Source: Enterobacteriaceae endosymbiont of Donacia proxima (GTDB lineage: Bacteria; Pseudomonadota; Gammaproteobacteria; Enterobacterales; Enterobacteriaceae). Taken from it: a DNA stretch of 64,000 nt. Position 1 is the stretch's first letter; every line of letters starts with the position of its first letter. A model generated the notes under the pieces. It searched no databases. It was not told the origin of the DNA and was given only the letters and a program-made list of their open reading frames with translations. This document shows, in pieces, positions 26,958-35,263 of this stretch. A program made the translations under genes and the position numbers. Location: assembly GCF_012569285.1 (NCBI RefSeq), contig NZ_CP046198.1:64313-128312 (forward strand). The letters run 5' to 3'.

Positions 26958-27989
26958 TTAAATTTTAAAAAGAAAATTAATTATATCACCATCATTAATA
27001 ATATATGTTTTTCCTTCTATATTCATTTTACCAGATAATTTTGCTTTTTTTGCATTTTTATAAAAAATAAAATCATTATAATGGATTACTTGTGCTCTAA
27101 TAAAACCTTTTTGAATATCACTATGAATTTTTTTAGCCGCTTCTAATGCTGTTGTTCCTTTTAATATACTCCATGATCTTATTTCTTTTATACCTACGGT
27201 ATAAAAAGTATGTAAATTTAACAGTTTAAAACTGGAAATAATAATTTTTTTTAAATTATTATTTACAGATGATTTTAATTCCTTATTAAGATTTTTAATA
27301 CATATTTTTAATACTAAAAAATTTTTACTAAGAAATAAAATTTCTTTTAAAAATAAATTATTTTTAATGTTATTTCTATCTGTATTAGCAATAATAAGTA
27401 TTGGTTTAATCGTTAATAATTTAAATTTTTTTAAAAAATTTATTTCTTCTATATTTAATTTTAATAAATTTAATAAATTTCCATTTTTTAAATGATATAA
27501 ACAAATTTTAAATAAAGATTCTAATTTATCATTTTTTTTTTGTTTTTTTTTATATATATTATTTTGTAATTTACAAATTAAATTTATATCAAATTGAATA
27601 AGTTCATTATTTATAATTTTAACATCTTTAATCGGATTATATGATAAATTTAATATTTTTTTATCATTAAAACAACGTACTACATGAATTAGAGCGTCAA
27701 CTTCTGATATATTATATAAAAATTGATTACCTAATCCTTCACCTTTGGAAGCTCCTTTAATTAAACCAGCGATATCAACAAAAGTTATTGTAGATTGTAT
27801 AATTTTTCTAGATTTTATTAATTGAAATAAATAAAATAATCTATCATCAGGAACAGTTACTATACTTATATTTGGTTTTATCGTACAAAAAGGATAATTT
27901 AATGCATTTACATTAGAATTAGTTAATACATTAAATAATGTAGATTTACCAACATTTGGTAAACCTATTATACCACATTTTAATCCCAT
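26958..27989 (-). CDS. ychF: ribosome-associated ATPase YchF (Obg family)
   Basis: YchF is a universally conserved P-loop ATPase of the Obg group that binds ribosomes and is linked to the oxidative stress response. The G1 motif GLPNVGKST, the G3 motif VDIAGLIKGASKGEGLGNQFL and the C-terminal TGS-like domain ending DGDIINFLFKI are present. Length is 343 aa (363 in E. coli); the coiled-coil insertion is shorter and Lys-rich. pth starts 11 nt upstream on the same strand, as in E. coli. Confidence 0.95.
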   Translation of the reverse strand: MGLKCGIIGLPNVGKSTLFNVLTNSNVNALNYPFCTIKPNISIVTVPDDRLFYLFQLIKSRKIIQSTITFVDIAGLIKGASKGEGLGNQFLYNISEVDALIHVVRCFNDKKILNLSYNPIKDVKIINNELIQFDINLICKLQNNIYKKKQKKNDKLESLFKICLYHLKNGNLLNLLKLNIEEINFLKKFKLLTIKPILIIANTDRNNIKNNLFLKEILFLSKNFLVLKICIKNLNKELKSSVNNNLKKIIISSFKLLNLHTFYTVGIKEIRSWSILKGTTALEAAKKIHSDIQKGFIRAQVIHYNDFIFYKNAKKAKLSGKMNIEGKTYIINDGDIINFLFKI

Positions 27990-28000
27990 TATTAATCCTA

Positions 28001-28582
28001 TTATTTTTTAGTATGTAAAAATGTTACTGCTTGATTATAATTTTTTTGAATAAAAATTAATAACGCATGAATGCTATTTTTAATAGCAAAATTAATATTT
28101 TTTTGTTCAATTTTTGTAGGTTTACTTAATACAAAATTATTCATTTTTATTTTATTTTTTGGATGACCAATACCTATACGTAATCTATAAAATAATGTAC
28201 TATTAAATGTTTTAATAATATTATTAATGCCATTATGCCCAGCACTACTACCACCATATTTAAATCTTATAATTCCAGGTAAAAAATCTAAATCATCATG
28301 AATTACTAAAATATTTTGTAAAGTAATTTTATAAAAATTAGAGATAATAAATATTGATTTTCCTGAATTATTTATAAAAGAATTTGGTAAAAATAATATT
28401 ATTTTTTGATTTAATAAAAGTAAATTACTAATATATCCATTAAATTTTTGAATTTTTTTAAATTTTAAATTAAATTTTTTAGCTAAATTAATAACATAAT
28501 CTGCACCTATATTATGACGAGTACCAATAAATTGATTATCTATATTATTTCCTAAACCTACAATAATTTTTATATTACTCAA
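28001..28582 (-). CDS. pth: peptidyl-tRNA hydrolase
   Basis: Pth recycles tRNA from prematurely released peptidyl-tRNA. It shows GLGN at the N terminus, the catalytic His in GTRHNIG, the conserved Asn in SFINNSG, and the HDDLDF motif with the acidic residue that orients that His. Length is 193 aa (194 in E. coli). It stands between prs and ychF in one probable transcript; ychH and dauA of E. coli are gone. Confidence 0.96.
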   Translation of the reverse strand: MSNIKIIVGLGNNIDNQFIGTRHNIGADYVINLAKKFNLKFKKIQKFNGYISNLLLLNQKIILFLPNSFINNSGKSIFIISNFYKITLQNILVIHDDLDFLPGIIRFKYGGSSAGHNGINNIIKTFNSTLFYRLRIGIGHPKNKIKMNNFVLSKPTKIEQKNINFAIKNSIHALLIFIQKNYNQAVTFLHTKK

Positions 28583-28602
28583 ATAATTTTATCCTATTAA
28601 TT

Positions 28603-29550
28603 TTATTTAAACATTATAGAAATAGATTCTTCATTATTAATTCTTCTTATTGCTTCCGATAACATAAAAGATAGTGTTAATACTCTGATTTTATTAATTT
28701 TTTTAATTTTTTTATTTAATGGTATACTATCACATACAATAATTTCATCTATTACTGAATTATAAATATTTTTAATAGCATCTCCAGAAAAAATAGGATG
28801 AGTAACATAAACAAAAACTTTTATAGCTCCAGCATTTTTTAATGCTTTAGCAGCTTGACATAATGTTCCAGCCGTATCTACAATATCATCTATTAAAATA
28901 CATTCTTTTTTATTTACATCTCCAATAATATTCATTACTTCTGTTTTATTAGTATTAGATCTTCTTTTATCTATTATAGCCATATCTGTCCCATTAAATA
29001 ATTTTTTTGCAATAGATCTAGCACGTATGACTCCACCAATATCAGGAGAAATTATTATTGGATTATTATATACTTTTTTTGATATATCCATTAAAAATAT
29101 AGAACTAGCAAATACATTATCTACAGGTACATTAAAAAAACCCTGAATTTGTTCAGCATGTAAATCTACAGTTAAAATTCTATTAACACCTACCCTAGAT
29201 AAAAAATCAGCTATGACTTTTGCAGTTATAGGTACTCTAGCAGAACGAATTCTTCTATCTTGTCTTGCATATCCAAAATAAGGAATAACAGCAGTTATTC
29301 TTCCTGCAGAAGCTCTTTTAAAAGCATCTATCATAATAACTAATTCTATAAGATTATCATTAGTAGGATTACATGTTGATTGTATGATAAAAATATCATG
29401 TCCCCTAACATTTTCATTGATTTTAACAGATATTTCTCCATCACTAAATCGTCCTACAAATATTTTACCCAAATTAATATATAAATGATGAGCAATTTTT
29501 ATTGCTAAATCTGGAATAGCATTTCCAGTAAATAATTTCATTTTAGTCAC
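28603..29550 (-). CDS. prs: ribose-phosphate pyrophosphokinase
   Basis: Prs makes PRPP for purines, pyrimidines and histidine, the last through hisG in this window. Conserved segments are [18 protein letters not shown], the flexible-loop [17 protein letters not shown] and the PRPP-binding [10 protein letters not shown]. Length is 315 aa, the same as E. coli. The start is a GTG at 29550 (MTKMKLF against E. coli MPDMKLF), supported by an AAAGG eight bases upstream; a downstream ATG would shorten it by three residues. Confidence 0.97.
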   Translation of the reverse strand: MTKMKLFTGNAIPDLAIKIAHHLYINLGKIFVGRFSDGEISVKINENVRGHDIFIIQSTCNPTNDNLIELVIMIDAFKRASAGRITAVIPYFGYARQDRRIRSARVPITAKVIADFLSRVGVNRILTVDLHAEQIQGFFNVPVDNVFASSIFLMDISKKVYNNPIIISPDIGGVIRARSIAKKLFNGTDMAIIDKRRSNTNKTEVMNIIGDVNKKECILIDDIVDTAGTLCQAAKALKNAGAIKVFVYVTHPIFSGDAIKNIYNSVIDEIIVCDSIPLNKKIKKINKIRVLTLSFMLSEAIRRINNEESISIMFK

Positions 29551-29743
29551 ATAAAACCTTTATATTTAAACTAAAATTATATTATATATTATAAATATAT
29601 ATTTTATAATAATTTAAAATTATATTTTGTAGTTTAATTAAACATATTATAAAATATGTATTATGTATTTATACATGAAAGAATAATATATTTTATATAA
29701 ATATTATTTATTTAATAATTTTTTAAATACTAAAGTACAATTT

Positions 29744-30811
29744 ATGAACTCTTATATGATTAAAAAACTTAATCTTTTATATAAAAGATATAATTATTTA
29801 ACAAAAAAATTAAGTGATTATAAAATATATAATGATCACAATTATTTGCGTAATTTATCTATTGAATATTCAAGATTATCTAATATTATTAAACCATTTA
29901 TGAAATGGAATAAATTACAATTTAATTTAATAAATACAAAATCTTTATTAAAAGAAAAAGATAAAGATATATATCTAATGGTTTTAGAAGATATTAAAAA
30001 TATTAATATTAAACAAAAAAAATTGGAAAAAATATTATATGAATTACTCTTACCTAAAGATAAAAAAGATAATCGTAATTGTTTTATAGAAATAAAAGCT
30101 GGTTCGGGAGGAAATGAAGCAGCAATATTTGTAAAAAATATTTCTAGAATGTATATTAGATATGCTGAATCAAAAAAATGGAAAATAGAAATAATACATA
30201 TTCATTATAGTGAACATAGTAATGGATTTAAAGAAATTATTTTAAAAATTATTGGTATAGGTGTATATGGAAAATTAAAATTTGAATCTGGTGGACATAG
30301 AGTACAAAGAGTTCCAGAAACAGAATCACAAGGAAGAGTACATACTTCTACTTGTACTGTAGCTGTTATGCCTGAATTATCAAAAATAGAAATGCCAGAA
30401 ATAAATATTCAAGATTTGAAAATTGACACATTTAGATCTTCAGGTGCAGGTGGACAACATGTTAATACTACAGATTCTGCTATACGTATTACTCATATTC
30501 CGACAAAAATAGTTGTTGAATGTCAAGATGAAAGATCACAACATAAAAATAAATCAAAAGCATTAGCTGTATTAGCAGCTAGAATAAATTCGATAGAAAT
30601 TGAAAAAAAAAATAAAAATAATGCTTTAAAAAAAAAGACATTGTTAGGGACAGGTGATCGTTCAGATAGAAATAGAACTTATAATTTTATTCAAAAAAGA
30701 GTTACTGATCATCGTCTTAACTTAACTATTTATAAATTACATGAAATTATGAATGGGGATTTAGATCTTTTAATAAAACCGATGATTTATCAAAAAAATA
30801 ATAAATTATAA
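29744..30811 (+). CDS. prfA: peptide chain release factor 1
   Basis: RF1 reads UAA and UAG stops. The peptidyl-hydrolysis GGQ lies in SSGAGGQHVNTTDSA and is the target of PrmC, encoded just downstream. The codon-reading PxT tripeptide is PET in RVPETESQG (PAT in E. coli). Length is 355 aa (360). It stands divergent from prs with a 193-nt A/T-rich spacer. hemA, which precedes prfA in E. coli, is not here. Confidence 0.96.
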   Translation: MNSYMIKKLNLLYKRYNYLTKKLSDYKIYNDHNYLRNLSIEYSRLSNIIKPFMKWNKLQFNLINTKSLLKEKDKDIYLMVLEDIKNINIKQKKLEKILYELLLPKDKKDNRNCFIEIKAGSGGNEAAIFVKNISRMYIRYAESKKWKIEIIHIHYSEHSNGFKEIILKIIGIGVYGKLKFESGGHRVQRVPETESQGRVHTSTCTVAVMPELSKIEMPEINIQDLKIDTFRSSGAGGQHVNTTDSAIRITHIPTKIVVECQDERSQHKNKSKALAVLAARINSIEIEKKNKNNALKKKTLLGTGDRSDRNRTYNFIQKRVTDHRLNLTIYKLHEIMNGDLDLLIKPMIYQKNNKL

Positions 30812-30828
30812 TTTACAAAAAATTATTT

Positions 30829-31668
30829 ATGATTATTGATCAATTTTTACAATATTCTTTTAATATTTTAAAAAAAAATAAAATATTAAATTATCAATTA
30901 GAAGCTATTTTATTAGCATCATTTATTTTAAAAAAACCTAAGTCATGGATTTATGGTTTTAATGAAACAAAAATTAATTATAAACAATTTAAAATATTAC
31001 AAAATTTATTAAAAAAAAGAATTAAAGGTATACCTTTAGCTTATATATTAGGTTTTTGTGAATTTTGGTCATTAAAAATTGATGTATCACCTCATGTTTT
31101 AATACCTCGTAAAGATACAGAAATTTTAGTAGATGTTGTTTTAAATAAAATAAATAATAGAATAAAAAAAATATTAGATTTAGGTACTGGAAGTGGTGCA
31201 CTTTCCTTAGCACTTGCTTGTGAATACAATATAATTGATATTACTGCTATAGATTTTTCTAATAAAATTATTAATATAGCTAAAAATAATGCTAAAAAAT
31301 TAAATATTAAAAATATTACTTTTTTAAAAAGTAATTGGTTCAGCCATTTAAAAAATAATACATTTGATATTATCATTAGTAATCCTCCTTATATAAGTTA
31401 TAAAGAATATTTATTTTTTAAAAAACAATTAAAATTTGAACCTATTAAATCATTAGTTTCAAGCGAAAATGGATTAAGTGATTTAAATTATATTATTTTA
31501 AATTCTTTTAAATATTTAAATAATTATGGATGGTTAATTTTAGAGCATGGTTATAAACAAGGATTTATTATAAGAAATAAATTACAAACTCAAAAATTTA
31601 AAAATATTAAACAATATCCTGATATACAAGGATATAATAGAATTATTTGCGGACAAAAAGTTATTTAA
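30829..31668 (+). CDS. prmC: release factor glutamine methyltransferase PrmC
   Basis: PrmC methylates the GGQ glutamine of RF1 and RF2. An N-terminal helical domain leads to the SAM-binding LDLGTGSGALSLALA and the glutamine-binding NPPY motif in IISNPPYISY. Length is 279 aa (277 in E. coli). It follows prfA by 17 nt, so enzyme and substrate are co-transcribed, as in E. coli. Confidence 0.96.
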   Translation: MIIDQFLQYSFNILKKNKILNYQLEAILLASFILKKPKSWIYGFNETKINYKQFKILQNLLKKRIKGIPLAYILGFCEFWSLKIDVSPHVLIPRKDTEILVDVVLNKINNRIKKILDLGTGSGALSLALACEYNIIDITAIDFSNKIINIAKNNAKKLNIKNITFLKSNWFSHLKNNTFDIIISNPPYISYKEYLFFKKQLKFEPIKSLVSSENGLSDLNYIILNSFKYLNNYGWLILEHGYKQGFIIRNKLQTQKFKNIKQYPDIQGYNRIICGQKVI

Positions 31669-31771
31669 AAATATTTTATATAATTAAATTTTCTTATAAT
31701 ATTTTTAATATATTTAGTAAAAAATTTTTGATATTATTAGAAAATGATATTTTTACTTACAAAAATAAAAC

Positions 31772-33037
31772 ATGGAACAAAATGATAATTCTAAAAAAAT
31801 AGAAAAAAAAAATTTTTTATTCGATAAAATACAATTATTAAAGATAGATCATCGAATTATAGGAAAAAAATTAGATTTATATCATTTTCAAGATGAAGCT
31901 CCAGGAATGGTTTTTTGGCATAATAATGGATATATTATTTTTAGAGAATTAGAGAAATTCTTACGTTTTAAACTTAATCAATACAATTATTTAGAAGTAA
32001 AAACTCCTATAATAACTGATATTTCTATCTGGAAAAAAACAGGACATTGGAAAATTTATAAAAAAGCAATTTTTACAACTTATTCAGAAAATAGAAATTA
32101 TTGTATAAAACCAATGAATTGTCCTGCCCATATCCAAATTTTTAAACAAAAATTAAAATCATATAAAGATTTACCATTAAGAATTGCTGAATTTGGTATT
32201 TGTCATAGAAATGAACCATCTGGTTCTTTATATGGTTTAATGAGATTAAGAAATTTTACTCAAGATGATGCTCATATTTTTTGTACAAAAAATCAAGTAA
32301 TAGAAGAAATTAAAAATTGTATTAACATGATGTATGATATCTATCATATTTTTGGTTTTAAAAAATTTTTTGTAAAATTATCTACAAGACCATTACATAA
32401 AATTGGAGATGATCAACTTTGGGATCAAACAGAAAATGATTTATCATTTATTTTAAAAAAAATGAATATTAATTTTAAACATCAAAAAGGTGAAGGAGCT
32501 TTTTATGGTCCAAAAATTGAATTTTCTTTCTTCGATTATTTAAATAGAGAATGGCAATGCGGAACTATACAATTAGATTTTACATTACCTAAATGTTTAA
32601 AATTATTTTATATTAATAAAAATAATAAACGTAGTACTCCTATAATAATACATAGAGCTATTTTAGGTTCATTAGAAAGATTTATAGGTATTATTCTTGA
32701 AGAATTTTCTGGGTATTTACCTGTTTGGCTTGCACCTATACAAATAATTATACTTAATATCAGTGAAAAACATACAGAATATGTTTTAAAAATATTTAAA
32801 ATAATAAAAAAAAATAATATTCGAATTAAATTCGACATTCAAAATAAACAAATTTCTTTTAAAATCAGAAAATATACAATGCAACATATTCCATACATTT
32901 TGATATGTGGAGATCAAGAAATAAAAAATAATTTTATTTCAGTTAGAGATTGTTTTGGTAAAGATTTGGGATTTATGAAAATCCATGATATTATTAATAA
33001 AATTAATAAAGAAATTAATAACTATTATTTAAAATAA
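31772..33037 (+). CDS. thrS: threonyl-tRNA synthetase lacking TGS and editing domains
   Basis: ThrRS charges tRNA-Thr. This version is only 421 aa against 642 in E. coli. It starts just before the linker to the catalytic core (HRIIGKKLDLYHFQ) and keeps the full class II core and the anticodon-binding domain. The three zinc ligands are present: Cys in MNCPAH, His in DDAHIF, His in IHRAILGS. The N-terminal TGS domain and the N2 domain that hydrolyses Ser-tRNA-Thr are absent. Only about 100 nt of A/T-rich DNA lie upstream and no remnant is visible there. The gene heads the conserved thrS-infC-rpmI-rplT-pheST cluster. Confidence 0.95.
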   Translation: MEQNDNSKKIEKKNFLFDKIQLLKIDHRIIGKKLDLYHFQDEAPGMVFWHNNGYIIFRELEKFLRFKLNQYNYLEVKTPIITDISIWKKTGHWKIYKKAIFTTYSENRNYCIKPMNCPAHIQIFKQKLKSYKDLPLRIAEFGICHRNEPSGSLYGLMRLRNFTQDDAHIFCTKNQVIEEIKNCINMMYDIYHIFGFKKFFVKLSTRPLHKIGDDQLWDQTENDLSFILKKMNINFKHQKGEGAFYGPKIEFSFFDYLNREWQCGTIQLDFTLPKCLKLFYINKNNKRSTPIIIHRAILGSLERFIGIILEEFSGYLPVWLAPIQIIILNISEKHTEYVLKIFKIIKKNNIRIKFDIQNKQISFKIRKYTMQHIPYILICGDQEIKNNFISVRDCFGKDLGFMKIHDIINKINKEINNYYLK

Positions 33038-33040
33038 ATT

Positions 33041-33048
33041 AAGGAGGT
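33041..33048 (+). promoter_or_regulatory. strong Shine-Dalgarno of infC
   Basis: AAGGAGGT is a near-perfect Shine-Dalgarno, unusual in this window where most are weak. It stands six bases before the ATT at 33054 and fixes that codon as the infC start. Confidence 0.85.
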
Positions 33049-33053
33049 AAAAT

Positions 33054-33593
33054 ATTAAAATTGGAAAAAAAACAATACAATTATCACGACCTAATAAAAT
33101 TAATAAAAATATTAGGAGTAAAATTGTAAGATTAATAGGATTAAATGGAGAACAAATAGGAATAATTAATCTTAAAGAAGCATTAAAAAAAACAAAAAAT
33201 ACTGGATTTGATTTAGTAGAAATTAGTCCTAATTCTACACCTCCTGTATGTCGTATAATGGATTATGGTAAATTTTTATATACTAAAAATAAGGCTTCTA
33301 AAGAACAAAAAAAAAAACAAAAAATAATACATTTAAAAGAAATTAAATTTCGTCCTGGTACAGATATAGGTGATTATAATGTTAAATTACGCAACATAAT
33401 TCGTTTTATAAAAAAAGGGGATAAAGTAAAAATTACATTAAGATTTAGAGGAAGAGAAATGATGCACACTAGATTAGGTTTTTCTATGCTTAATCGTATA
33501 AAAAATGATGTAGAAAATTTAGCAATAATAGAATTATTTCCTACAAAAATTGAAGGTAGACAAATTATAATGATTTTAATACCAAAAAAATAA
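33054..33593 (+). CDS. infC: translation initiation factor IF-3 with ATT start codon
   Basis: IF-3 discriminates start codons and keeps ribosomal subunits apart. The ORF begins at ATT 33054, as the E. coli gene does, and reads (M)[19 protein letters not shown], giving 179 aa (180 in E. coli). Without the ATT start the first ATG would fall at 33258 inside a conserved segment (RIMDYGKF), losing the N-terminal domain. IF-3 rejects AUU codons, so this start makes its synthesis self-limiting in E. coli. It lies 16 nt after thrS and 25 nt before rpmI. Confidence 0.94.
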   Translation: MKIGKKTIQLSRPNKINKNIRSKIVRLIGLNGEQIGIINLKEALKKTKNTGFDLVEISPNSTPPVCRIMDYGKFLYTKNKASKEQKKKQKIIHLKEIKFRPGTDIGDYNVKLRNIIRFIKKGDKVKITLRFRGREMMHTRLGFSMLNRIKNDVENLAIIELFPTKIEGRQIIMILIPKK

Positions 33594-33618
33594 TAATAAA
33601 TACAATTATGGTTTATAT

Positions 33619-33816
33619 ATGAATAAACTTAAAACAGTACGTAGTGTTAAAAAACGTTTTAAGAAAACGAGTAATGGTTTTTTTAAACATAAAAGAGCTA
33701 ATTTAAGACACTTATTAACTAAAAAAAATAAAAAACATAAAAGATTTTTAAGACAAAAAAAAATAGTTTCAAAGGGAGATTCACGTTCATTAAAAATTTG
33801 TTTACCTTATTTATAA
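33619..33816 (+). CDS. rpmI: 50S ribosomal protein L35
   Basis: This 65-aa very basic protein starts [20 protein letters not shown] and contains [17 protein letters not shown], matching E. coli L35 (65 aa) end to end. It lies between infC and rplT in the standard order and is probably translated from the same mRNA. In E. coli L20 represses this message; I did not identify that operator here. Confidence 0.97.
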   Translation: MNKLKTVRSVKKRFKKTSNGFFKHKRANLRHLLTKKNKKHKRFLRQKKIVSKGDSRSLKICLPYL

Positions 33817-33858
33817 AATAAATATTTAATAAATAATTATTATAGGATTATATATTAT

Positions 33859-34209
33859 ATGGTTAGAGTTAAACGCGGAATTACTACGAAAACAAGACAT
33901 AAAAAAATTATAAAACAAGCAAAAGGATATTATGGTGCTAGATCTAGATCTTATAGATCTGCTTTCCAAGCAGTAATTAAATCAGGACAATATGCTTATA
34001 GAGATAGAAAACAAAAAAAAAGAAAATTTCGTCAATTATGGATTATTAAAATTAATGCAGCAGCACGTCAAAAAAATATTTCTTATAGTTCTTTAATACA
34101 TAAATTAAAAAAAAATAATATAAATATAAATAGAAAAATTTTAGCTAATATAGCATTATCTGATAATTTGACCTTTAATAAGTTATTAACTTATTCTTTT
34201 AATTCATAA
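33859..34209 (+). CDS. rplT: 50S ribosomal protein L20
   Basis: L20 is an early 50S assembly protein. The 116-aa product has the long basic N-terminal helix ([20 protein letters not shown]) and a globular C-terminal part with [13 protein letters not shown]. coli L20 is 118 aa. It follows rpmI by 42 nt and precedes pheS by 58 nt. No pheM-like leader peptide is seen before pheS. Confidence 0.97.
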   Translation: MVRVKRGITTKTRHKKIIKQAKGYYGARSRSYRSAFQAVIKSGQYAYRDRKQKKRKFRQLWIIKINAAARQKNISYSSLIHKLKKNNININRKILANIALSDNLTFNKLLTYSFNS

Positions 34210-34267
34210 AATGAATTTTTATTAAATTTTAATTTTTTTATGTTTAAAATATATTAATGAGAATATC

Positions 34268-35263
34268 ATGATAACTAATGACATAGTTGTAATAGCAAAA
34301 AAAGAAATTTCTATAGTAAAAAATCTTAAAGATCTAAATATATTAAAAGTTAAGTATTTAGGTAAAAAAAGTTATATTACTAAACAATTTATGTTAATAA
34401 AAAATTTAAACAAAAATAATAGAATTCATAAAAGTATTATTTATAATAAACAAAAAAAACAAATAAAAAAAATAATAATAAAACGTAAAAAAGAAATAGA
34501 AATAGAACAATATAATAATAAATTTTTAGATCAAAATATTGATGTATCATTACCAGGAAAATATATTCCTTCAGGTTCCAAACACCCTATTACAAATATA
34601 ATTTATGAAATAGAAAATTTTTTTATTAATATTGGATTTAAAATAGTTACAGGACCTGAAATAGAAGATGTTTATCATAATTTTGATGCACTAAACATTT
34701 CAAAATATCATCCAACAAGAACGGAGCAAGATACATTTTGGTTAAATAAAAATATTTTGTTACGCACTCAAACTTCTAATGTACAAATTAGAGTTATGGA
34801 ACAAAATAAACCACCTATAAAAATTTTAACTTCAGGAAAAGTATATCGTCATGATTATGATAGTAATCATACTCCTATGTTTCATCAAATAGAAGGATTA
34901 TTTATTGATAAAAAAGTAACTTTTGTTGATTTAAAAGGAATGTTAGTTTTATTCTTAAATTTTTTCTTTGGTAAAAAATGTAAAATACGTTTTAGACCTT
35001 CTTATTTCCCTTTTACAGAACCTTCTCTAGAAGTAGATATATTAAATAATAATAAACAATGGATAGAAATTTTAGGTGCTGGGATGGTACATCCTTATGT
35101 TTTAAAAAATGTTGGAATAAATAACAACAAATATTGTGGATTTGCTTTCGGATTAGGTATAGAAAGATTAACTATGTTGCGTTATAATCTTTCTGATATT
35201 CGTTTTTTTTATGAAAATGATATACGTTTTCTTAAACAATTTAAATTAAATAATTTTATATGA
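34268..35263 (+). CDS. pheS: phenylalanyl-tRNA synthetase alpha subunit
   Basis: PheS holds the catalytic class II core of the alpha2-beta2 enzyme. An N-terminal coiled-coil (about 1-85) for tRNA contact precedes motif 2 (GKVYRHDYDSNHTPMFHQIEG) and motif 3 (FGLGIERLTML). The alanine that gates the amino-acid pocket (E. coli Ala294) is retained in GFAFG. Length is 331 aa (327 in E. coli). It overlaps the pheT start by 4 nt. Confidence 0.96.
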   Translation: MITNDIVVIAKKEISIVKNLKDLNILKVKYLGKKSYITKQFMLIKNLNKNNRIHKSIIYNKQKKQIKKIIIKRKKEIEIEQYNNKFLDQNIDVSLPGKYIPSGSKHPITNIIYEIENFFINIGFKIVTGPEIEDVYHNFDALNISKYHPTRTEQDTFWLNKNILLRTQTSNVQIRVMEQNKPPIKILTSGKVYRHDYDSNHTPMFHQIEGLFIDKKVTFVDLKGMLVLFLNFFFGKKCKIRFRPSYFPFTEPSLEVDILNNNKQWIEILGAGMVHPYVLKNVGINNNKYCGFAFGLGIERLTMLRYNLSDIRFFYENDIRFLKQFKLNNFI

